Below, in pieces: positions 25,635-35,987 of a DNA stretch of 64,000 bases. The first letter of the stretch is position 1; every line of letters begins with the position of its first letter. The notes under the pieces were generated by a model that saw nothing but the letters and a program-made list of their open reading frames with translations, did no database searches and was not told the origin of the DNA. The position numbers and the translations under genes were made by a program. The stretch lies in assembly GCF_001632845.1 (NCBI RefSeq), contig NZ_CP011994.1, positions 2,552,001 to 2,616,000 on the forward strand, given 5' to 3'. The DNA is from Ectothiorhodospira sp. BSL-9. Its GTDB lineage: Bacteria; Pseudomonadota; Gammaproteobacteria; Ectothiorhodospirales; Ectothiorhodospiraceae.

Positions 25635-26864
25635 TTATTGCCCGTAACGGCGTTCGATGTACTGCTCCACCAGCACCTGAAACTCCTCGGCGATGCGCTC
25701 GCCCTTGAGGGTGACGGTCTTTTCGCCGTCCTCGTAGACCGGTGCGATGGGCGTTTCGCCGGTTCCCGGAAGGCTGATGCCGATGTTGGCGTGCTTGCTC
25801 TCCCCGGGGCCGTTCACCACGCAGCCCATTACCGCCACGGTCATCTCCTCCACACCGGGATACTGCCGGCTCCATTCGGGCATCTTGTGGCGGATATAGT
25901 TCTGGATGTCCTGGGCCAGATGCTGGAAGTAATCGCTGGAGGTACGGCCGCAACCGGGGCAGGCCACCACCGCCGGCAGGAATCGGCGCAGCTCCAGGCT
26001 TTGCAGGATCTCCTGGGCGACGATGACCTCCTTGGTGCGTTCCGCGCCCGGCTCCGGAGTGAGCGAGACGCGGATGGTATCGCCAATGCCCTCTTGCAGC
26101 AGGACCGCCAGACCGGCGGTGGAGGCGACGATGCCCTTCACACCCATGCCGGCCTCGGTGAGGCCCAGGTGCAGGGGGTAGTCGCAGCGCGAGGCCAGGT
26201 CCTTGTAGACGCGGATCAGGGGCTGCACGCCGCTGACCTTGCAGGAGAGGATGATCCGGTCCCGGGGGAGGCCAATCTCCTCGGCCCGCGCGGCGCTGCC
26301 CAGCGCTGACTGGATCAAGGCCTCGCGATTGACGTCATGCATGCCCAGGGGCTGGGGTTGGCGGGCGTTTTCGTCCATCATGCGGGCCAGCAGGTCCTGG
26401 TCCAGGCTGCCCCAGTTCACGCCGATGCGTACTGGTTTGTCATACTGGCAGGCCATCTCGATCATTTGCGCGAACTGGGTGTCGCGCTTGGCGCCGCGAC
26501 CCACATTGCCCGGGTTGATGCGCAGCTTGGCCAGTGCCTCGGCGCAGGCGGGGTACTTGCTCAGGAGCTTGTGACCGTTGAAATGGAAATCCCCCACCAG
26601 GGGGGTGTTCACCCCCAGGGCATCCAGGCGTTCGCGAATCCTGGGGACCGCCGCAGCGGCCTCGTCCGTATTCACGGTGATGCGTACAAGCTCAGAGCCG
26701 GCGCGGGCCAGATCGGCCACTTGCCTGGCGGTGGCGTCGATGTTGGCGGTGTCGGTGTTGGTCATGGATTGAATGACCACCGGGGCGTCGCCACCCACGG
26801 TGACATGGCCCACGCGAACCGGAACGGTGGTGTGCCGGCGGTACTCAGGATTGTTCGTCATCAT
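25635..26864 (-). CDS. ispG: 4-hydroxy-3-methylbut-2-enyl diphosphate synthase IspG
   Basis: 409 residues, start at 26864 ([10 protein letters not shown]). The TIM-barrel half opens with [20 protein letters not shown], and the C-terminal half binds a 4Fe-4S cluster through CPGCGRT and CVVNGPGE. It converts methylerythritol cyclodiphosphate to HMBPP in the MEP isoprenoid pathway, which supplies carotenoids and the bacteriochlorophyll tail in this organism. Convergent with the HDOD gene, 25 bp apart. Confidence 0.97.
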   Translation of the reverse strand: MMTNNPEYRRHTTVPVRVGHVTVGGDAPVVIQSMTNTDTANIDATARQVADLARAGSELVRITVNTDEAAAAVPRIRERLDALGVNTPLVGDFHFNGHKLLSKYPACAEALAKLRINPGNVGRGAKRDTQFAQMIEMACQYDKPVRIGVNWGSLDQDLLARMMDENARQPQPLGMHDVNREALIQSALGSAARAEEIGLPRDRIILSCKVSGVQPLIRVYKDLASRCDYPLHLGLTEAGMGVKGIVASTAGLAVLLQEGIGDTIRVSLTPEPGAERTKEVIVAQEILQSLELRRFLPAVVACPGCGRTSSDYFQHLAQDIQNYIRHKMPEWSRQYPGVEEMTVAVMGCVVNGPGESKHANIGISLPGTGETPIAPVYEDGEKTVTLKGERIAEEFQVLVEQYIERRYGQ

Positions 26865-26974
26865 GGTGTGCGGTACTGGCAGATTGAGGTGGAACAATGG
26901 TAGCAGGTTGCCCGCCACCCTTGTACGGGCGGGGGATGATCCTGCCACGGTAAAAAGGACATCGGGACGATTCA

Positions 26975-28243
26975 ATGAACTTCACTTTCCTGCATGCGGC
27001 GGATCTGCACGTGGACAGCCCCCTCAAGGGGCTGGACCGTTATGAAGGGGCGCCGGTGGAGCGTTTGCGCAACGCCACGCGCCAGGCCCTGGAGGCCCTG
27101 GTGGATACCGCCCTGAATGCCCGGGTGGACTTCCTGCTGCTGGCCGGAGACATCTACGATCGGGACTGGCAGGACTTTCATACCGGCCTGTTCTTCCGTG
27201 AGCAGATGGTTCGCCTGGAGCGAGGCGGGGTGCGGGTGTTCATGGTGCAGGGCAACCATGATGCCCAGGGGGTGATCAGTCGCCAGTTGCATTTGCCCGA
27301 AAACGTGACCGTCTTTTCCAGTCGAACGGCACAGACAGCGCAACTGGAGCCGCTCTCCGTGGCCATTCATGGGCGCAGCTTTCCCAATCGCGCGGTGGAT
27401 GAGGACTGGGTGCCCGAATACCCGGCACCGGTGACCGGGTGCTTCAATATCGGGTTGTTGCATACCAGCCTGAGCGGGCGGCCGGGCCACGACCGTTATG
27501 CCCCGACCGATGTGGCCGCGCTCACCGCCAAGGGTTACGACTACTGGGCGCTGGGGCATGTGCATCATCGCGAGGTGGTGTGTGAAAGCCCGCGCATCGT
27601 CTTTCCCGGCAATCTGCAAGGCCGTCATGCCAACGAAACCGGCCCCAAGGGTTGTGATCTGGTGCGGGTTACGCCCGCGGGCATCCAGTCCGAATTCATG
27701 CCCCTGGATGTGGTGCGCTGGCATCGGATCGAGCTGGATGTCACCGATCTCGAGGATATCGCCGCCTTTGTGCGCCGGGTCTCCAGGGCCCTGGAGCAGG
27801 CGCTGGACGGGGATCTGGAGCGACTGCATGCGGTGCGTGTACATCTCACCGGCATGAGTGCCCTGCAGGATCTTGAGGCCCGTCAGCCCGGCACGCTGGA
27901 AGCCCAGGTGCGGGCTGCCGCACAGGACCTGGATGGGCCCCAGGTGTGGGTGGAACAGGTGCGGGTGCGCCTGAGTCGTCCGCTGGAGCGGGGTCAGGTG
28001 GCGGCCCGGGATGACGCCGTGGGCGAGTTGCTGCGTCTGGTGGATGAAATGATGGAGGATCCCGACCGGGCCGCCGAATTTCTGCAACAGCCGCTTGCGG
28101 GTCTTCTGGACAAGATCCCCGGGGAGGTGGATCTCCCTGACTGGGTCGAGCTGAAGGATGAACAGCAGGTGCGGGATCTGCTGCTGGATGCCGAATCCAC
28201 CGTGCTGGCACGGCTGGGCGAGGCGGGGCAGGGCGAATCATGA
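26975..28243 (+). CDS. SbcD/YhaO-like metallophosphoesterase
   Basis: 422 residues. Calcineurin-like motifs are clear: [29 protein letters not shown] and ALGHVHHRE, coordinating two metals; the rest is the capping domain. It overlaps the next gene by four bases (ATGA). Mre11-type nucleases pair with a Rad50-type ATPase; this pair matches the YhaO/YhaN arrangement, a simplified SbcCD relative of unclear role in DNA processing. Confidence 0.9.
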   Translation: MNFTFLHAADLHVDSPLKGLDRYEGAPVERLRNATRQALEALVDTALNARVDFLLLAGDIYDRDWQDFHTGLFFREQMVRLERGGVRVFMVQGNHDAQGVISRQLHLPENVTVFSSRTAQTAQLEPLSVAIHGRSFPNRAVDEDWVPEYPAPVTGCFNIGLLHTSLSGRPGHDRYAPTDVAALTAKGYDYWALGHVHHREVVCESPRIVFPGNLQGRHANETGPKGCDLVRVTPAGIQSEFMPLDVVRWHRIELDVTDLEDIAAFVRRVSRALEQALDGDLERLHAVRVHLTGMSALQDLEARQPGTLEAQVRAAAQDLDGPQVWVEQVRVRLSRPLERGQVAARDDAVGELLRLVDEMMEDPDRAAEFLQQPLAGLLDKIPGEVDLPDWVELKDEQQVRDLLLDAESTVLARLGEAGQGES

Positions 28244-31200
28244 AACTCATTCGGCTGGATCTTCAGGCCTTTGGGCCGTTCACCGACACGCAGATTGTCT
28301 TTGGCCAGGCCGATGATGGGCGGGACGCTGACGGTCTGCACCTGATCTACGGCCCCAATGAGGCCGGTAAATCCTCGGCGCTGCGGGCCATGACGGATCT
28401 GCGTTTTGGCATTCCTGCACGCAGTCGCGATAACTTCGTTCACGATTTCAAGCGCTTGCGCCTTGCAGGTGTGTTTGTGGATGCCCGAGGGGAGCCCGTC
28501 TATCTGGCGCGTCGCAAGGGGCGGGGCGTCACCCTGCACAGGCCAGACAGCAAGGACGACACCCTGACCGATGCGCCCGCGGCCACCCCGGAGCAGGAGC
28601 AGCAACTCACTGGCGGGCTGACGCGAGAGGCATTCGAGGCCATGTTCGGCCTGGATCACCTGCGCTTGCGCGAGGGTGGGGATCGCTTGCTCAAGGGGGA
28701 GGGGGAACTGGGGTCTGCCCTGTTCGAGGCCAGCGCCGGCACCCGGGGCATCGCCGGCATACTCGAGGCCCTGGATACGGATGCCAAAGGCCTTTTCAGT
28801 TCACATGGACGGGCCACCCAGGCGGTGATCAATGAAGCCCGGGCGACCCTGGAGGCGCAGCGCAAGGTCCACAGGGATGCACTCACGCGACCCGCAGAGT
28901 GGCAGGCCCTGGAGCGCAGTCATCAGCAGGCCCTGGAAGAACTCACCAGTCTGGAGAAAGCCCTGGAGGAAGCCCAGCGGCATGAGAAGGATCTGGCGGG
29001 CCTGCGAACCGTGGCGCCGCTTCTGGAGGACCTGGACCGTTTGCGCAAGGAGCTTGCGTCGCTTGAAACCGTGCCCGACCTGGTGGCCGAGGCCCGCGAG
29101 CAACGCCTGTCGGCCCAGCAGGCCCGCGGCCGTGCCCGCCAGGACCTTCGCGATGCCGAGACCCAGTGGCAGGAATGCGAGCGTCGATTGCAGGCCCTGG
29201 TGATTGAAACCCCGCTGCTGGAGCATGCGGCCACCATCGAGCGGTTGGCCGGGCGCCTGGAGACGGTGACCGAAGCCCGGGTGGAGCTTTACCGTCAGCA
29301 GGCCCGCGTGGAGCGGCTGGATGCCCGCCTGACCGAACAGGCTCAACGCCTGGACGACAAGGCTGATGTGGGGAGGTTATTGAAACATCTGCCTTCGGCG
29401 GCCGATCGGGCTGCCCTGGAGGAGGATCTCAATCAGCTGGCAGTGATCGGGCCGCGTCTGGAGGATCGCCGGTCGCGCCTGGAGACGTTGGAAACGGCCG
29501 AGCGGGAGGCGGAGCACGAGGCCGCAGCCCCTGAGGCGACGGCCAGCGAATCCCTCGCCCAGGCGCTGCATCAGGCCCGGGCCCTCGGGGAGGTGACCGC
29601 AGATACCCAGGCCGTGAAGCGGGATCTGGAGGATATGCACAGCCAGTTGCAGCAGCATCTGGCAGATATGGGGCAGGTGGAGCTTCAGGTCGTGCGGGAA
29701 TCCCGGCCCTTGATGCAGGCTCAGCTGGATGAGGCCCGGGATGCCCAGGGCGCGGTGGAGGACACCCTGCGGGCGCTCAACGAGGAGGAGGCGCGCCTGC
29801 AACGGGATCGGCAGGAACAGGCCAGACAACTGGAGCAGCTGACGGCCGGTGGTCGGGTGGTGACCCTCGATACCCTGCTTGAAGCCCGGGCATGGCGCGA
29901 TGCCCTGTGGTCGCGTCTGAGGCAGACCTATGTGGAAGGCCAGAGCGCTCCAGAAGCGGCGATGAAGGATCTCGACCTGACGCGCCCCTTGCCAGAGAGC
30001 TTTGAGGTCGCTCAGATGCAGGCCGATCATCAGGCAGATCAGCTCAGGGAGAATGCCGGGCAAGCCGCGCGCATCCAGGAATGCCAGGGCAGGATCAAGG
30101 CCATGGATGAACGCCATGGGGAGATCCAGGCCCGGCTTGCGCAAGGGCAGCGGGAGCGTGAGGCATTGATTGAACAGTGGCAGACGCGTCTGCAGGCTCA
30201 GGGGCTGCCGGATCTTTCCCCCGATGCCCTGGGGCAATGGCAGGGGCGCCGCGAGGCCCTGCTGGAACTGGCGAGGCGACTGGAGCGGCTGGAGCGCAGC
30301 CAGTCAGAGCGTGATGAGCAGCGTCGGCAGGCCATGGAAACACTGAGCCAGGCCTTGTGTGCCGTTGGCGAGCGCCCGGCTGGAACGGACCTGGCGGTGC
30401 TGATCGAGCAGGCGGGTGCCTGGGAACGCCAGGCCACCGCCGCCCAGGGGCGTCGTCAGGAGCGCGAGCGCCATGCACGGATCCGGCAAAGGGATCGGGA
30501 TGCATTGCTTCGGGACATCGACGCCATGGAACGGGAGTGGCAGGCCCGCACCCGCGCCGTTTCGGCCTGGCATGAACGCCTGGGTCTGCCCGCGACGGCA
30601 GGGCCGGCCGAGGTGCGCGCCCGTCTGGAGGAACTGGATACCCTGGAGGCCCTGAGTGTCGAGCGGGGGGATCTACTCGCCGCGCAAGCACGCCAGCAGG
30701 CGCTGGTGCGGGACTTTCAGGATCAGGTGGCCGGCCTGGCCCATCTTCTGGGTGAACCCACGCCCAGCTCGCCGGATGACTATGCGGGTCAGTTGCAGAC
30801 GAGGCTGCGGGTTGCCCGGGAGCGAGAGCATCAGCGGGCCATGGGCCTTCAGGAGCAGGGCGCGGCAGCGGCCGCTCGGGAGCGGGCCCGGCAAGAGCTC
30901 GATACCCAGGCCAGGGCGCTTGAGGCCTTGTGCCAGGCGGCCGATGGGGTCGGGGAGGACGATCTGCCCGGGATCGAGGCCAGAGCCGACCGCAAACGTC
31001 AGGTGCGTATGGGCCTGGAGGAGCGGCAGCAGCAGCTTGCCCTGGCCTCCATTCGATCGGAGGCGGACTTGCGCCAGCGTCTGGAGGGGTTGGACGTGAT
31101 CGCCATCGAGGCGGACCAGGCCCGCTGTCAGGTAGAGATCGAACGCCTGGGGCAGGCGGTGGCCGAGGCCCGCAAGGTTGAAGAACGCACCCGCAGGGAT

Positions 31201-31785
31201 CTTGAAGAGGTGGACACCTCTGACGAGGCGGCCCGTGCCCGGGAAGCGATGGAATCGGCTGCCGCCCGTATCCAGGGGGCCATCCGGCCCTGGATGCGCC
31301 TGCGCCTGGCCCATGCATTGCTGCAGGAGGCGCTTCATCGATTCCGTCAGCGTTCCCAGGCGCCCATGGTGGCGGCAGCCTCGAACTATCTGGCGTTGAT
31401 GACTCAGGGGCGCTATGCGCGCCTAGAGGCCGATGAATCCCAGGACGTACCGGTACTCAAGGCCATGCGGGATGACGGCACCCTGATCGGCGTGGATGCC
31501 ATGAGTGAGGGCACCCGCGATCAGCTCTACCTGGCACTGCGCCTGGCGGCCCTGGAGTTGCGACGGGAGTCCCATCCCGGCATGCCGGTCATCCTGGACG
31601 ATGTACTGATGACCTCGGACGATGCCCGGGCCGGTTTGATCCTGCAGGCGCTGGCACGGTTTGCCGGGGCGGGGCAGGTGATGCTGTTCACTCATCACCG
31701 GCATCTTCTGGAAGTGGCCCGGGAGGCGGTGCAGGCCAACGCCCTGCACATCCATGAATTGGGGCGTGAGCGCGGCGCGGCTTGA
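28240..31785 (+). CDS. YhaN-like AAA/SMC-type ATPase
   Basis: 1,181 residues with a Walker A (YGPNEAGKSS) at the N-terminus, long coiled-coil arms rich in Arg, Glu, Gln and Ala (about 180-1,020), then a C-terminal ABC signature (LSEGTRDQLYLALRL) and Walker B (PVILDDVLMTSDD), with a final HHRHL switch. This is the Rad50/SbcC layout without a visible zinc hook CxxC in the middle. The hook region appears to be missing, as in YhaN. It works with the adjacent nuclease. Confidence 0.88.
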   Translation: MKLIRLDLQAFGPFTDTQIVFGQADDGRDADGLHLIYGPNEAGKSSALRAMTDLRFGIPARSRDNFVHDFKRLRLAGVFVDARGEPVYLARRKGRGVTLHRPDSKDDTLTDAPAATPEQEQQLTGGLTREAFEAMFGLDHLRLREGGDRLLKGEGELGSALFEASAGTRGIAGILEALDTDAKGLFSSHGRATQAVINEARATLEAQRKVHRDALTRPAEWQALERSHQQALEELTSLEKALEEAQRHEKDLAGLRTVAPLLEDLDRLRKELASLETVPDLVAEAREQRLSAQQARGRARQDLRDAETQWQECERRLQALVIETPLLEHAATIERLAGRLETVTEARVELYRQQARVERLDARLTEQAQRLDDKADVGRLLKHLPSAADRAALEEDLNQLAVIGPRLEDRRSRLETLETAEREAEHEAAAPEATASESLAQALHQARALGEVTADTQAVKRDLEDMHSQLQQHLADMGQVELQVVRESRPLMQAQLDEARDAQGAVEDTLRALNEEEARLQRDRQEQARQLEQLTAGGRVVTLDTLLEARAWRDALWSRLRQTYVEGQSAPEAAMKDLDLTRPLPESFEVAQMQADHQADQLRENAGQAARIQECQGRIKAMDERHGEIQARLAQGQREREALIEQWQTRLQAQGLPDLSPDALGQWQGRREALLELARRLERLERSQSERDEQRRQAMETLSQALCAVGERPAGTDLAVLIEQAGAWERQATAAQGRRQERERHARIRQRDRDALLRDIDAMEREWQARTRAVSAWHERLGLPATAGPAEVRARLEELDTLEALSVERGDLLAAQARQQALVRDFQDQVAGLAHLLGEPTPSSPDDYAGQLQTRLRVAREREHQRAMGLQEQGAAAAARERARQELDTQARALEALCQAADGVGEDDLPGIEARADRKRQVRMGLEERQQQLALASIRSEADLRQRLEGLDVIAIEADQARCQVEIERLGQAVAEARKVEERTRRDLEEVDTSDEAARAREAMESAAARIQGAIRPWMRLRLAHALLQEALHRFRQRSQAPMVAAASNYLALMTQGRYARLEADESQDVPVLKAMRDDGTLIGVDAMSEGTRDQLYLALRLAALELRRESHPGMPVILDDVLMTSDDARAGLILQALARFAGAGQVMLFTHHRHLLEVAREAVQANALHIHELGRERGAA

Positions 31786-31854
31786 CGCTCCTGCAGCAAA
31801 GCCCGCATAATTCAACGCCTTTCCGGCGCCCGTGCGCCGTAGATACCGAGCAAT

Positions 31855-31966
<112 letters not shown>

Positions 31967-32021
31967 ACCCTTTCGAGGCCATGCCGGGCTTGGCACTCTT
32001 CAGCGACCCGCAACGAGATCC

Positions 32022-33677
32022 ATGAGCTATCAGGTCCTGGCCCGCAAGTGGCGTCCCCGCACCTTCGAACAACTGGTGGGCCAACCCCACGTGGTGCGCG
32101 CCCTCTCCAATGCCCTGCGTGAAGATCGCCTCCACCATGCCTATCTATTCACCGGCACCCGTGGCGTGGGCAAGACGACCATCGCCCGCGTTCTGGCCAA
32201 GTGCCTCAACTGCGAAACGGGCATCACCGCCCAGCCCTGCGGCCAATGCAGCGCCTGCCGTGAGATCGACGAGGGCCGCTTTGTTGATCTGATCGAGGTG
32301 GACGCCGCCTCCCGCACCCGTGTGGAAGACACCCGGGATCTGCTGGAAAACGTGCCCTATGCCCCCACCCGGGGCCGCTTCAAGGTCTACCTGGTGGACG
32401 AGGTGCACATGCTCTCCACCCACAGCTTCAATGCCCTGCTCAAGACGCTTGAAGAACCCCCGCCCCACGTCAAGTTTCTGCTCGCCACCACGGATCCGCA
32501 AAAGCTTCCGGTCACCGTGCTCTCCCGCTGCCTGCAGTTCAATCTCAAGGCCATGCCGCCGGAGATGATTCATGGCCATTTGCTCCAGTTGCTGGAGCGG
32601 GAAGGTATCCAGGCCGAGTCGGCGGCGGTGATGCAGGTGGCCCGGGCCGCCTCGGGCAGCATGCGCGACGCCCTGAGCCTGCTGGATCAGGCCATCGGTT
32701 TCGGGGGCGGCGTGCTGCGCGAGGCCGAGGTGCTGGACATGCTCGGTGCCATCTCCCGAGACCATCTGAAACGTCTTCTGGAGGCCCTGGCCGAGGGCGA
32801 TGCCCGTGAACTGCTGGCAGCGGTGGACGTGCTCTCGGAGCAAGCGCCGGACTATGGCGCGGTGCTGGGGGAGGTCATCACCCTGCTGCATCACCTGGCC
32901 CTGGTTCAGCAAGTGCCCGAGGTGGCGGACAGCTTGCCTGATGATCCGTCCATGCTCAGGGATCTGGCATCACGACTGTCACCTGAGGATGTCCAGCTGT
33001 TCTACCAGATCGCCCTGATCGGGCGCCGCGACCTACCCCTGGCGCCGGAGCCCCGGGCCGGTGTGGAGATGGTCTTGTTGCGCATGCTGGCGTTCCGGCC
33101 GGCGGAGGCCTCGCAACCGACAGCCGCTGCCACCCAGGCGCCTTCGTCTGCGCCTGCCGGCAAACGCCCAGCTGCGTCGTCACCCGGGCCGGAGCCATTC
33201 CCCGCGCCTGCACCGACACCCTCTGCGCCCCCAGCGCCCCCAGCGCCCCCAGCGCCCCCAGCGGCCCCTTCGGTGCCGGCGTCCGGGAGCGGCGAACTGG
33301 ACTGGCCGCAACTGGCCGCCAGCCTGGGGCTTGGGGGTATCCCCGGTCAGCTGGCCAGCCATTGCGCATTGTTGCGCTACGATGGTGGTGAGTTGGTCCT
33401 GGGCCTGGCACGTCAGCACGATAACTTCAGGACCACCAAGGCTCAGGACAAGCTCCAGGAAGCGCTGCGCCACCACCTGGGTGAAGAGGTGAAGCTCACC
33501 ATCCAGGTAGGGAATGCCCAGGGAGAGACCCCGGCAGCCATGGCCGCACGTCGCGATGCGGAGCGTCAGCGGGCGGCCGAGCAGTCCATCGACGAGGATC
33601 GCTGGGCGCAGGGACTGAAAGAGCAGTTTGATGCGGAACTGGTCCCGGGCTCCGTGCGTCCGCGCGATCGGGAGTAA
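32022..33677 (+). CDS. dnaX: DNA polymerase III subunit tau (DnaX)
   Basis: 551 residues. AAA+ clamp-loader core: GTRGVGKTTIARVLAK (Walker A), zinc-binding Cys (CLNCETGITAQPCGQCSAC), VDEVHMLS (Walker B) and SRCLQF sensor. The C-terminus is tau-specific. A Pro/Ala tract coded by a 9-bp repeat separates the core from domain V. I see no A-AAA-AAG slippery heptamer, so the programmed frameshift that makes gamma in E. coli is probably absent. It is followed by ybaB and recR. Confidence 0.96.
   Translation: MSYQVLARKWRPRTFEQLVGQPHVVRALSNALREDRLHHAYLFTGTRGVGKTTIARVLAKCLNCETGITAQPCGQCSACREIDEGRFVDLIEVDAASRTRVEDTRDLLENVPYAPTRGRFKVYLVDEVHMLSTHSFNALLKTLEEPPPHVKFLLATTDPQKLPVTVLSRCLQFNLKAMPPEMIHGHLLQLLEREGIQAESAAVMQVARAASGSMRDALSLLDQAIGFGGGVLREAEVLDMLGAISRDHLKRLLEALAEGDARELLAAVDVLSEQAPDYGAVLGEVITLLHHLALVQQVPEVADSLPDDPSMLRDLASRLSPEDVQLFYQIALIGRRDLPLAPEPRAGVEMVLLRMLAFRPAEASQPTAAATQAPSSAPAGKRPAASSPGPEPFPAPAPTPSAPPAPPAPPAPPAAPSVPASGSGELDWPQLAASLGLGGIPGQLASHCALLRYDGGELVLGLARQHDNFRTTKAQDKLQEALRHHLGEEVKLTIQVGNAQGETPAAMAARRDAERQRAAEQSIDEDRWAQGLKEQFDAELVPGSVRPRDRE
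33224..33268 (+). repeat. 9-bp tandem repeat in dnaX coding Pro-Pro-Ala
   Basis: About four to five copies of AGCGCCCCC are strung together, encoding a PPA tract in the linker of tau. Such repeats change copy number by slippage without shifting the frame. Confidence 0.85.
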
Positions 33678-33784
33678 CGCCCGGCCCGGTCCAGGTCATG
33701 GATTCGGGCTGGCGATGATGTTTCATTGACCCCGAGGCTTTACACTAGGCCTCTTGATTCCACTGACGTACGTAAGGTGAAGAT

Positions 33785-34111
33785 ATGCTGAAAGGCGGAC
33801 TTGGCAATTTGATGAAGCAGGCCCAGAAGATGCAGGAGGACATGGCCAAGGCGCAGGCTGAGCTGGCCGAGATGGAAGTGACCGGTGAGTCCGGCGGTGG
33901 CCTGGTGACCGTGGTCATGACCGGCAAGCATGCCGTGCGCAAGGTGGGCATCGACCCCAGTCTGCTGGAGGATGACCGCGATATGCTGGAAGACCTGCTG
34001 ACTGCCGCCATGAATGACGCCGTGCAAAAGGTTGAAGACATGACCCGGGAACACATGGGCAACCTGACCCAGGGCATGGGTCTGCCCCCGGGCTTCAAGA
34101 TGCCTTTCTGA
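33785..34111 (+). CDS. ybaB: YbaB/EbfC nucleoid-associated protein
   Basis: 108 residues, typical length. [19 protein letters not shown] (N-terminal helix) and a [20 protein letters not shown] core are characteristic; the protein is a dimeric DNA-binding tweezer that lies between dnaX and recR in many proteobacteria. The gene is 107 bp after dnaX and seven bases before recR. Confidence 0.95.
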   Translation: MLKGGLGNLMKQAQKMQEDMAKAQAELAEMEVTGESGGGLVTVVMTGKHAVRKVGIDPSLLEDDRDMLEDLLTAAMNDAVQKVEDMTREHMGNLTQGMGLPPGFKMPF

Positions 34112-34118
34112 GCCCTTC

Positions 34119-34715
34119 GTGGCCGAAACCTCTTTGCTGGAGCGCCTGGTGGAGGGCCTGAGATGCCTCCCCGGCGTAGGCCCGAAATCCGCCCAGCGCA
34201 TGGCATTGCATGTGCTGGAGCGGGATCGCGAGGGGGCTTTGCGCCTGGCGGCCGTGCTGCGCGAGGCCGTGGAACGCATCGGCCACTGTCGGGTGTGCCG
34301 CACCCTCACCGAGCATGAGGTCTGTCATCTGTGTGCCGATTCGGGGCGCGACCGGCAGGTGATGTGTGTGGTGGAGGCGCCTGCGGATGTGCTCGCCATC
34401 GAGCAGGCCACCGGCTTTCGCGGCCAGTATCATGTCCTGCTGGGGCAGTTGTCTCCCCTGGATGGCGTGGGCCCCGAGGAACTGGGGCTGGATCAGCTGG
34501 AGGCGCGACTGGGAGCAGGGGAGGTTACCGAACTGATCCTGGCCATGGGCACCACCGTGGAGGGCGAGGTGACAGCCCACTATATCAGTGAGATGGCCCG
34601 GTCCCGGGGTATCCGTACCACCCGTATCGCCCATGGGATTCCCCTGGGGGGCGAGCTGGAATATGTGGACCGTGGCACCTTGTCTCATGCCTTCGACGGG
34701 CGCCGGGAATACTGA
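34119..34715 (+). CDS. recR: Recombination mediator RecR
   Basis: 198 residues from a GTG. It has the HhH region ([20 protein letters not shown]), a zinc finger ([16 protein letters not shown]) and a Toprim domain ([12 protein letters not shown]). It loads RecA with RecO (whose gene is at 50068-50772) at gaps. Seven bases separate it from ybaB. Confidence 0.96.
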   Translation: MAETSLLERLVEGLRCLPGVGPKSAQRMALHVLERDREGALRLAAVLREAVERIGHCRVCRTLTEHEVCHLCADSGRDRQVMCVVEAPADVLAIEQATGFRGQYHVLLGQLSPLDGVGPEELGLDQLEARLGAGEVTELILAMGTTVEGEVTAHYISEMARSRGIRTTRIAHGIPLGGELEYVDRGTLSHAFDGRREY

Positions 34716-34756
34716 ATGCGAACACGCTATCCGCCTGAAACCGTGATGGGGAATGC

Positions 34757-35101
34757 ATGACCGATTGTATTTTTTGCAAGATTGCCGAAGGCACCATCCC
34801 TGCCGACAAGGTGTATGAGGACGACCTGGTTGTGGCCTTTCGTGACCTCAACCCAAAGGCCCCGGTGCATGTGCTGGTGATACCGCGCAAGCATATTGCC
34901 ACCCTCAACGACCTGACCGAGGAAGATCATGCCGTCCTGGCCCGGTTGCAGTGGGTGGCCACTCGCGTGGCACAGCAGGAGGGGATCGCCGAGGATGGCT
35001 ACCGAACCGTGATGAACTGCAATGCAGACGGTGGACAGTCCGTCTACCATATTCATCTGCACGTGCTGGGTGGGCGCCAGATGGAGTGGCCTCCGGGCTG
35101 A
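34757..35101 (+). CDS. HIT-family purine nucleotide hydrolase (HinT type)
   Basis: 114 residues with the opening CIFCKIAEGTIPADKVYED and the histidine triad HIHLHVL near the C-terminus, followed by GGRQM. HinT proteins hydrolyse nucleoside phosphoramidates; the physiological role is mild. Length and motifs fit the family well. Confidence 0.93.
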   Translation: MTDCIFCKIAEGTIPADKVYEDDLVVAFRDLNPKAPVHVLVIPRKHIATLNDLTEEDHAVLARLQWVATRVAQQEGIAEDGYRTVMNCNADGGQSVYHIHLHVLGGRQMEWPPG

Positions 35102-35123
35102 CCATTCACTGAGGATCGCTGGA

Positions 35124-35966
35124 ATGAACAAGTCTCTCTCAACTCTATGCCTGGGCGCGGTGCTGTCGTGCGCAGCAGGCGTGAGTGCGGACGAGGCACT
35201 GCATCCGGCGCTCTCTCCTGGTGTCAGCCTGTCTCAGTGGGATGTCTCCAGTGTCTGGGGGGGCGAGTCTGAGGTAGGGCCGCGCTTCACCGTGGGGCCG
35301 TATTGGGAGAATTTCCTCACCCAGGGTAACGGACACCTGAGGGCCCTGGACGGGCGTCTGTTCCGCGAGAGCCTGGATTATGACTTGCGGCGGCAGGCCG
35401 ATCGTGTCCCGGCACCCAGGGGGCGCATGACGGGGACTGGTATCGAGGCCGTGGGCGGGTACCAGTTGGGCTATGTGGCCGACCGGGTGCGCTACGATCT
35501 GGTGCTGGGCGTGGGCTATGACCGGGTTCGCCAGGCCTGGGACCGGGGGGTGCGGAATGCCGGCCGGGTCGGTGGCTTTGAGGATGAACTGCACCCCGTT
35601 TTCTACACCCGCATCGGGGCAGGCCCGGTCTTCGAAACGGAACAATGGCGTGGGCGTCTGCATATGGGCCTGAAATACCCCCTGGACCTGGATGACGAAC
35701 TGGATCTGACGTCCCTGATGTTTGGTCAGGATCCGGCACACGTGTCCCAGTACCACTCCGGGAGTTTTGTGAACTTCAGCAACCTCTTCCTGCTGGGGGG
35801 CAACGAGTTCCGCCTGGACTTCTATTACGACCGGTATCGGCTGTCGTCCCCGGGTCTGGGGGGAGGCGGCCTTGACGCATCGGGGCTGGATTGCCTTGAT
35901 TGTGGCACTGGCTCCACCCAGAGCAATGTGGAGATCTTCGGTATCGAGATGGGTGTGAATTTCTAG
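35124..35966 (+). CDS. Predicted outer-membrane beta-barrel protein, unknown function
   Basis: 280 residues from an ATG at 35124. The signal peptide (LSTLCLGAVLSCAAGVSADE) is followed by a mature protein rich in alternating aromatic and glycine residues (GGYQLGYVADRVRYDLVLGVGYDRV, FVNFSNLFLLGGNEFRLDFYYDRYRL) and a C-terminal strand ending in Phe (EIFGIEMGVNF), the signature of an outer-membrane barrel. Two Cys in a CLDCG motif lie near the end. I do not recognise the family. It follows the HIT gene by 22 bp. Confidence 0.6.
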   Translation: MNKSLSTLCLGAVLSCAAGVSADEALHPALSPGVSLSQWDVSSVWGGESEVGPRFTVGPYWENFLTQGNGHLRALDGRLFRESLDYDLRRQADRVPAPRGRMTGTGIEAVGGYQLGYVADRVRYDLVLGVGYDRVRQAWDRGVRNAGRVGGFEDELHPVFYTRIGAGPVFETEQWRGRLHMGLKYPLDLDDELDLTSLMFGQDPAHVSQYHSGSFVNFSNLFLLGGNEFRLDFYYDRYRLSSPGLGGGGLDASGLDCLDCGTGSTQSNVEIFGIEMGVNF

Positions 35967-35987
35967 GCATCGGGCCCACCGGCTGTT

